Source of the DNA: Candidatus Zixiibacteriota bacterium
Lineage (GTDB): Bacteria > Zixibacteria > MSB-5A5 > JAABVY01
Length of the DNA: 11,934 nucleotides
Reading direction: 5' to 3'
NCBI GenBank assembly: GCA_014730285.1
Contig: WJIM01000032.1
Span: 1 to 11,934 of the forward strand
Below the pieces are notes generated by a model. The model was not told the DNA's origin. It saw only the letters and a program-made list of their open reading frames with translations, and did no database searches. Both the position numbers and the translations under genes were made by a program. Within the stretch, counting starts at the first letter, position 1; every line of letters starts with the position of its first letter. This document shows, in pieces, positions 7,277 through 11,934 of the stretch.

Positions 7277-8272
7277 CTATGGAATCTTGCGGAAACGGGT
7301 TCGTCCCAGCAAGGTCTCGACCAGCACGAACCCCAGTCCGGTCAAAAGAAACGGCGTAAACAATTCCCTGTATTGTATATAACCACGCGTCTTGATTTCG
7401 GTTGTCTCGAGTGCGGAAATCTCCTTATATACTTCGCTCAGCTTTTCGCCGGTCTCTGCCCGGAAATAGATTCCACCTGTCGTCTCGGCCACCTTGGTCA
7501 AAACATCCTCATCCAAAGCATTCGGTATATATTTATAAATTCGTCCCATTAACGGATCATCCACCGGAAACGGCGCATTGCCCGGCTTGCCTATTCCGAT
7601 AGTGTATATTTTTATTCCCAGTGATGCTGCGATATCGGCAGCGGTTAACGGATCTATCTTGCCGCGATTATTCACTCCATCGGTTAAGAGTACAATCACC
7701 TTGCTCTCGGAAGGCGAATCTTTGAGACGGTTACAGCTATTGGCAATAGCGGTGCCGATAGCGGTACCGTCCTCGACCATTCCAAAGGTCACATTATCAA
7801 GAAAATTAATCAGCACATTATGATCCAGTGTCAGCGGACATTGTGTAAAAGCCTGTGCCGCAAACACCACCAGCCCGAGACGGTCCTCGGTTCTTTCCTG
7901 CACGAATTCCTTGATCACCTCTTTGGCCACATAAAGCCTGTTCTGAGGCTTGAAATCCTCGGCCTTCATACTTCCCGAAATGTCAAGAGTAAGCACGATA
8001 TCGATTCCCTCTGTCTTGACCTCCTCGAATGTCCGCGCGAAACGGGGGCGTGCCAGGGCAAATACTATCACTATCAATGCCAGGCTCTTGAGTATCGGCG
8101 ATATATAGCGCGGCCATAATCCGCCGCGATGCTTCACCCGCCTGACAAGGCCGGTATCCGAATAAACCACGGGAGCATGAACCTTTTTCCTGCGAAGATA
8201 CCTGTACCAGACCAGGATCGGAATCAGGATCAACAGGTACAGATACGAGGGTGTGCCCAGTTCGAAGCTCAT
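7277..8272 (-). CDS. batA: BatA: membrane-anchored von Willebrand factor A domain protein
   Basis: The protein is 331 aa. Membrane helices lie at about 9-25 and 57-74, a VWA domain at about 89-290, and a C-terminal helix at about 308-322 followed by basic RTRFRK. The MIDAS is intact: D97-I-S99-G-S101, T170 in MVEDGTAIG, and D188 in LLTDGVNNRG. The ALARPRFA stretch just before the VWA domain and the GMVEDGTAIG motif are typical of BatA rather than BatB. Charge distribution puts the VWA domain in the periplasm. The start codon lies inside a 4-base ATGA overlap with the batX stop and is preceded by the best ribosome site in the window. BatA-type proteins are thought to assemble with BatB and the TPR protein BatC; the in vivo ligand is unknown. 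The family assignment is firm. Confidence 0.93.
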   Translation of the reverse strand: MSFELGTPSYLYLLILIPILVWYRYLRRKKVHAPVVYSDTGLVRRVKHRGGLWPRYISPILKSLALIVIVFALARPRFARTFEEVKTEGIDIVLTLDISGSMKAEDFKPQNRLYVAKEVIKEFVQERTEDRLGLVVFAAQAFTQCPLTLDHNVLINFLDNVTFGMVEDGTAIGTAIANSCNRLKDSPSESKVIVLLTDGVNNRGKIDPLTAADIAASLGIKIYTIGIGKPGNAPFPVDDPLMGRIYKYIPNALDEDVLTKVAETTGGIYFRAETGEKLSEVYKEISALETTEIKTRGYIQYRELFTPFLLTGLGFVLVETLLGRTRFRKIP

Positions 8273-9189
8273 GAGCTCACCTCCTCGGCAATCGGAGTGC
8301 CAGGTTTGGTTTCGTTCACGAACACCCAGGCCCTCTGAAAATCATCCTCCCTGAAGCTGTCATCCGGAACGAATTTGGCGAACTTCACCAGATCGGAATT
8401 ATCCAAAAGCTCCCGGAGTTTACTATCGAGATTACTTTCTACATTTAGCCGCGGAATTTCCCGCTTGATCTCGTAAGTCGTCATATCCGTCGCCGAAAAA
8501 CCGAAACGCCTTTCCACATAGCGTCTGATAATATCCGACAATTCAATATAATAAGTTTTCGGTTCAAGGTTATTGCCTCTTAAATCAGAAAGTCTCTCAA
8601 GCGCCTCATCCCAGGGCGGTATTAACGGCTCGGTTTTCTGCGCCTCGATTTCCGGCTTCTTCCTGAAGAAATACCACATTAATGCCGCCGCTATCAAAAG
8701 CAAAACCACGATTATGGCTATTATAAAGGCGCGGTTTTGCCCCAGGCTCTTTACACCTTTCAGGTCTCTGATATCCGCCGCGGAATCATCCAGCACCAGA
8801 CTCATAATGAAGACATTCATCGAATCGGTATAAATCGTGTCTGTTATATCTTCCGAGGGATGATAGACAACAGGAAGAGGCGGAATCGTGATCTTGCCGG
8901 TTTCGAAAACTGTCAGCACGCCAGAATACTCCATAAACCGGGTACCGTCTTTGATGCGCTCATTTTCCAGAAGCCAGTTTTTAATCTCGAACTCGCCCAG
9001 CTCCCCGGGAATCTGCAGGGAATCGACTTTGATCGCACTATCGGCCTCAACTTTCAGCGAAAAACCGATTCTGTCTCCGATATAGGCTTTGTTCCGGTCG
9101 AGTGACGATTCCACCGCAATATCTGCGGAAAATGCTGACGCATTTAGCAGGAATAAAAATATTATAGATGTCCAGACAAGCCTTATCAT
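8269..9189 (-). CDS. BatX: half-sized BatD-like protein (one beta domain, one membrane helix, DUF4381-like cytoplasmic module)
   Basis: The protein is 306 aa. A signal peptide at about 1-22 (ends SAFSA-DIAV) is followed by one beta-rich periplasmic domain at about 23-130, with a GDRIGFSLKVEAD strand pattern and FETGKITIPPLPVVY. A membrane helix spans about 153-175, then comes basic RKKPE and a helical C-terminal module at about 190-295. The module contains YYIELSDIIRRYVERRFGFS and a NSDLVKFAKFVPDD end. It resembles the BatD C-terminus and DUF4381-type proteins, which often stand between DUF58 and batA in Bat operons. The name BatX is my label, not an established symbol. The gene begins 3 bases after the glycosyltransferase stop and overlaps batA by 4 bases. 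It is probably a membrane adaptor linking cytoplasmic MoxR/DUF58 to periplasmic BatA/BatB; that role is inference. Confidence 0.75.
   Translation of the reverse strand: MIRLVWTSIIFLFLLNASAFSADIAVESSLDRNKAYIGDRIGFSLKVEADSAIKVDSLQIPGELGEFEIKNWLLENERIKDGTRFMEYSGVLTVFETGKITIPPLPVVYHPSEDITDTIYTDSMNVFIMSLVLDDSAADIRDLKGVKSLGQNRAFIIAIIVVLLLIAAALMWYFFRKKPEIEAQKTEPLIPPWDEALERLSDLRGNNLEPKTYYIELSDIIRRYVERRFGFSATDMTTYEIKREIPRLNVESNLDSKLRELLDNSDLVKFAKFVPDDSFREDDFQRAWVFVNETKPGTPIAEEVSS
8277..8285 (-). promoter_or_regulatory. Very strong Shine-Dalgarno site for batA
   Basis: The minus strand reads AGGAGGTGA at 8285-8277, an almost complete complement to the 16S rRNA 3' end. Seven bases separate GGAGG from the batA ATG at 8272. 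The site lies inside the last codons of batX. It stands out because the following genes batB and batD have weak or absent sites, so batA may be the most strongly translated gene of this stretch. Confidence 0.8.
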
Positions 9190-9192
9190 GAT

Positions 9193-10710
9193 CTAATTTT
9201 CTTCAACCGTATTCTTGCGTTCATAAATAAATATGTTGTTTATTTTTACCATTACCTTGTAGTTTTTATCCAGTTCGGTCTTCCAGGTTTCAATCGGAGA
9301 ATATTTTATTACCACAAGTTTGGGCACTTCCTGCCTCAGCAGATCATTGATCCTTTCATTTGAAAGCAAATTATATTTACTGTGCGGGACTATGGGCGAA
9401 GAAAAAAGGTATTCATGCCCGACAAATTCGCCGCCTACAGGCTGATCTCTTTGGGAGAGAACATTATACGCCACCCATTCCGACAGCACCGGATCGTCCG
9501 GAGAGGAGTTATGGCGGATTGCTTCGGTTACCCTCTTTGCCTGCGGGATTTTATAATCGATGTACTTATCCCGAATATCGAGCACATAAAGGGCTGGATA
9601 CATTACTATTCCCAAAAGATATACTGCTGCCAGAAGCGCCTTGACCGAAGCGGTTTTTTCCAGAATCACCTTCAGGGCCGGTATCGAGGCTATAATCAAA
9701 AACGGCAGAGTCTGATTGAAATACTGCACATGTACCGGATGGGGTATCATATAGACCACGAAGATAAAGGCCGAGACAACCATCGCCAGTTGGAATACCA
9801 TCCTGTGCCAGGCATTGTAATCGTATCTATGGCTGCGTGAATTGACTATAAACAGCGACCAGAAGGACATCACGACAGGAATCAGATAATGCGGCTGGAT
9901 CAGCAGCTTGCCCAAAACCGTCAGTTTCAGGAGTAAAATCCTTCCCAGAGCTATGTCCTCGGCCCGCAATAGATGAAATCCGAAATTATTGAATAAGAAA
10001 TTGTCGGGCGAAATAAACAGCAGCCTGATGGCATATAAAGATGGAAGTACCAAACCCAGGAAGACAGTCAGGAGATAATATGGAAAACGCACCACCTTGA
10101 TACTGCGGAAGTAGAAATATAGAAGAAAGAAATATAAAGGCGCGAAAACCAAAAAAATCGCCCGAATATTAATCGCCAGCGCCAGGAAGGCAAACGTTAG
10201 AAATATCATCAGATAATTTATTTTGCGCTGTTTGATCGATAGAGTCAGCACCACGAATGAGGTAAAGAAGAACAGGTTACTCAAGGGGTATGGTTTGGCC
10301 AGGCTGTTCCAGGCCAGAAGCGGTCCGGAAAGAGCAGCCAGAAACAGAAGGCTCAGATTCAGTTTGCGGTTATTAAAAATGCTTTTGGAATAATTGTATA
10401 AAAGAAGCGCCAGAATCAGATGACAGATAAACCCGAATGCCCGGGCCAGAAACAGCGTCGTCCAGCCATTCCCGGTAAACGGCGCCAGAAATATCGGAAC
10501 GCCCGGCATCTGCGGAAAGAAAAAATCGATATACGGATCAGCGCCCTGCGCCAGAGATGTTGCGGCTGAGAGGTAAAAGCCCTCGTCACCGTCGATAATC
10601 CGGAGAAAGATCATGGCCAGGCCGACAATAAGAGTCAACAGCAAAATCCCCCAGAAAAAATAGCGGTTTATCGATTGTCTGATTTCCAATCCGGTTTCAA
10701 CCGTGTTCAA
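9193..10710 (-). CDS. GT39/ArnT-like polytopic membrane glycosyltransferase (GT-C fold) inside the Bat operon
   Basis: The protein is 505 aa, with about ten to eleven hydrophobic helices across residues 17-375 and a soluble C-terminal domain of about 130 residues (378-505). The first extracytoplasmic loop has D40-G-D42-E43-GFYLSAATSLAQG followed by DPYIDFFFPQMPG, the acidic pair and layout expected of GT-C enzymes of the GT39/PMT_2 group. These transfer a sugar from a polyprenyl-phosphate carrier on the periplasmic side. Acceptor and sugar cannot be read from the sequence. The start is TTG at 10710, overlapping the DUF58 stop (TTGA), with AGAGGA five bases upstream (10720-10715), so translation is coupled to the Bat genes. 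It is not a standard Bat component. Parts of the gene look more A+T-rich than its neighbours (hand counts of two 60-base lines gave about 35-37% G+C), which could reflect later acquisition or simply its membrane composition. Confidence 0.85.
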   Translation of the reverse strand: MNTVETGLEIRQSINRYFFWGILLLTLIVGLAMIFLRIIDGDEGFYLSAATSLAQGADPYIDFFFPQMPGVPIFLAPFTGNGWTTLFLARAFGFICHLILALLLYNYSKSIFNNRKLNLSLLFLAALSGPLLAWNSLAKPYPLSNLFFFTSFVVLTLSIKQRKINYLMIFLTFAFLALAINIRAIFLVFAPLYFFLLYFYFRSIKVVRFPYYLLTVFLGLVLPSLYAIRLLFISPDNFLFNNFGFHLLRAEDIALGRILLLKLTVLGKLLIQPHYLIPVVMSFWSLFIVNSRSHRYDYNAWHRMVFQLAMVVSAFIFVVYMIPHPVHVQYFNQTLPFLIIASIPALKVILEKTASVKALLAAVYLLGIVMYPALYVLDIRDKYIDYKIPQAKRVTEAIRHNSSPDDPVLSEWVAYNVLSQRDQPVGGEFVGHEYLFSSPIVPHSKYNLLSNERINDLLRQEVPKLVVIKYSPIETWKTELDKNYKVMVKINNIFIYERKNTVEEN

Positions 10711-11591
10711 TGAATCCTCTTTTCTCTCATCTTGAAGAATTTAATCAGAGGCTCTATATAGGATGCCGATGTGTCGAGATCGATGAAATCGACATTATTC
10801 TGCTTGAACATCCGATCGATCTGCTTCAACTCCTCTTTACGGTTTTCGGTAAATTTCCTTCGGAATTCGGGATCATGCGTATCCAGCCAGAGTGGTTTGC
10901 CGCTTTCGGCGTCCTCCATATACACCAGTCCGACAGGCGGAATCTCCATCTCGCGCGGATCGGTCAGGCGAATTGCCACCAGATCATGCTTGCGTCCGGC
11001 CAGAAGAAGCTCGCGTTCAAAACCGGATGAATAAAAATCGGAAATCAAAAACACAACCGAACGCCGCTTGATTATATTCAGGAAATATTCCAGCGCATTG
11101 GAGATATTCGTCTGCTTACCCTCCGGTTCGAAATAGAGCACCTCACGAATCAGCCTGAGGACATGCTTGCGTCCCTTGTTGGGCGGCACGAATTTCTCAA
11201 TTTTATCGGTGAAGATAATCATCCCCACCTTATCGTTGTTCTTTATGGCCGCCAGTGAAAGAAGGGCCGTAAGTTCCGCCGCCAGCTCGCTTTTCAAAAG
11301 GCGCCCGCTGCCGAAATGCTGAGATCCTGAGGCATCGATCAAGAATACCACAGACAGTTCACGTTCCTCTGTGAATTTCTTGATAAAGGGCGTGCCGGTG
11401 CGGGCGGTAACGTTCCAGTCGATCTGACGTACGTCGTCGCCGACCTGATACTCGCGCACCTCGTCGAACTCCATCCCCCGCCCTTTGAATATCGAATGGT
11501 ACTCGCCTGAAAACAGATCGTTAACCAGACGGCGGGTCCGGATTTCGATCATGCGTACTTTCTTGATAATTTCAGATGGTACCACCGCCAT
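10707..11591 (-). CDS. DUF58 (VWA-like) protein, cytoplasmic MoxR partner
   Basis: The protein is 294 aa from the ATG at 11591. The N-terminal hallmark is present: RTRRLVNDLFSGEYHSIFKG, then GMEFDEVREYQVGDDVRQID and WNVTARTG (through about residue 66). A VWA-like fold follows with all five MIDAS positions: D86-A-S88-G-S90, T161 and D185. There are no membrane helices or signal peptide, so it is cytoplasmic, unlike BatA and BatB. DUF58 genes almost always follow moxR, and the pair is thought to act as an AAA+ ATPase with its VWA adaptor. The ATG lies one base after the moxR stop with GAGGTG seven bases upstream (11604-11599); a TTG eight codons earlier (11615) overlaps moxR and lacks such a site, so I rejected it. 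The stop overlaps the glycosyltransferase start. The family is certain; no enzymatic activity is claimed. Confidence 0.93.
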   Translation of the reverse strand: MAVVPSEIIKKVRMIEIRTRRLVNDLFSGEYHSIFKGRGMEFDEVREYQVGDDVRQIDWNVTARTGTPFIKKFTEERELSVVFLIDASGSQHFGSGRLLKSELAAELTALLSLAAIKNNDKVGMIIFTDKIEKFVPPNKGRKHVLRLIREVLYFEPEGKQTNISNALEYFLNIIKRRSVVFLISDFYSSGFERELLLAGRKHDLVAIRLTDPREMEIPPVGLVYMEDAESGKPLWLDTHDPEFRRKFTENRKEELKQIDRMFKQNNVDFIDLDTSASYIEPLIKFFKMREKRIH

Positions 11592-11592
11592 A

Positions 11593-11934
11593 TTACGGCA
11601 CCTCGACTTCGTCAAAGATTTTCTGGATTATATCCTCGGAGGTCAGCTCCTCGGCCTCGGCCTCGTAGGTCAGGATCACACGATGCCTGAGCACATCCAT
11701 GCCGATCTGCTTAACATCCTCGGGAGTGATATATCCCCTGCCCCTCAAAAAGGCATGAGCCTTGGAGGCCAGGTTGAGATAAATGCTGGCACGGGGCGAG
11801 GCCCCGTAGGATATATACTGGGAGAGATCAAGCCCGAATGATTCCGGATCGCGGGTTGCCATGACGATGCTTACGATATACTCCTTAACCTTGTCATCAA
11901 CATAAATATTGCTAATCACCCTGCGGGCATTCAT
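11593..11934 (-). CDS. moxR: MoxR-family AAA+ ATPase, C-terminal part only
   Basis: Only the last 113 residues lie in the window; the usual MoxR length is around 320-330, so the Walker A and B motifs are outside. The visible part contains the sensor-2 motif GASPRA (44-49 of the fragment, arginine 48), the lid-domain sequence FLRGRGYITPEDV, and then VLRHRVILTYEAEAE, ending in VEVP, all typical of MoxR. The ATG at the very edge is an internal methionine, not the start (family members continue upstream of this ARRV segment). MoxR ATPases act as chaperone-like remodellers with VWA partners, here the DUF58 protein one base downstream and probably the Bat VWA proteins. Confidence 0.93.
   Translation of the reverse strand: MNARRVISNIYVDDKVKEYIVSIVMATRDPESFGLDLSQYISYGASPRASIYLNLASKAHAFLRGRGYITPEDVKQIGMDVLRHRVILTYEAEAEELTSEDIIQKIFDEVEVP

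Noticed and set aside
11592..11615. TTG at 11615 as start of the DUF58 gene
   Set aside because: It would overlap moxR and lacks a ribosome site, while the ATG at 11591 has GAGGTG seven bases upstream and matches the usual family N-terminus.

Overview
The window is gene-dense bacterial DNA of roughly mid G+C, and every gene I support is on the minus strand, so the genes read from right to left. It looks chromosomal and comes from a Gram-negative-type cell: several proteins carry signal peptides, and two of them are soluble or periplasm-facing TPR proteins. The order moxR, DUF58, batA, batB, batC, batD, batE is the 'Bat' (Bacteroides aerotolerance) arrangement known from Bacteroidota, spirochaetes and various uncultured relatives. 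I infer an FCB-type or candidate-phylum bacterium, with low confidence below that level. There are no RNA genes, mobile elements or CRISPR arrays, and no gene-free stretch reaches 100 bases.

Region 1 (11934 down to about 2704) is one long, tightly packed Bat operon whose promoter lies outside the window. It encodes the C-terminal part of a MoxR AAA+ ATPase, a DUF58 protein, a GT39-like membrane glycosyltransferase (an unusual guest), a half-sized BatD-like protein (called BatX here), the VWA proteins BatA and BatB, the TPR protein BatC with a very glutamine-rich tail, BatD, and BatE (TPR plus SH3-like domain). Four adjacent pairs share 4-base stop/start overlaps: DUF58/GT, BatX/BatA, BatB/BatC and BatD/BatE. 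A short hairpin with a T-run follows the batE stop.

Region 2 (about 2660 down to 1) is a second unit: a UPF0104/LPG-synthase-TM type membrane protein, an endonuclease III-like DNA glycosylase, and a CorA magnesium channel that runs off the left edge. The first two genes overlap by about 60 bases and the last two by 4 bases. A possible promoter lies just upstream.

How it may work together (inference): MoxR and DUF58 look cytoplasmic. By the positive-inside rule, the VWA domains of BatA and BatB, the beta-domains of BatD and BatX, the TPR domains of BatC and BatE, and the SH3-like domain of BatE face the periplasm. The matching helical C-terminal modules of BatD and BatX face the cytoplasm. 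This suggests a transmembrane assembly in which a MoxR/DUF58 pair acts through BatD/BatX on a periplasmic VWA-TPR scaffold. The most noteworthy deviations from a textbook Bat operon are the embedded glycosyltransferase, the BatX protein sharing BatD's membrane and C-terminal module, and the glutamine tract in BatC.
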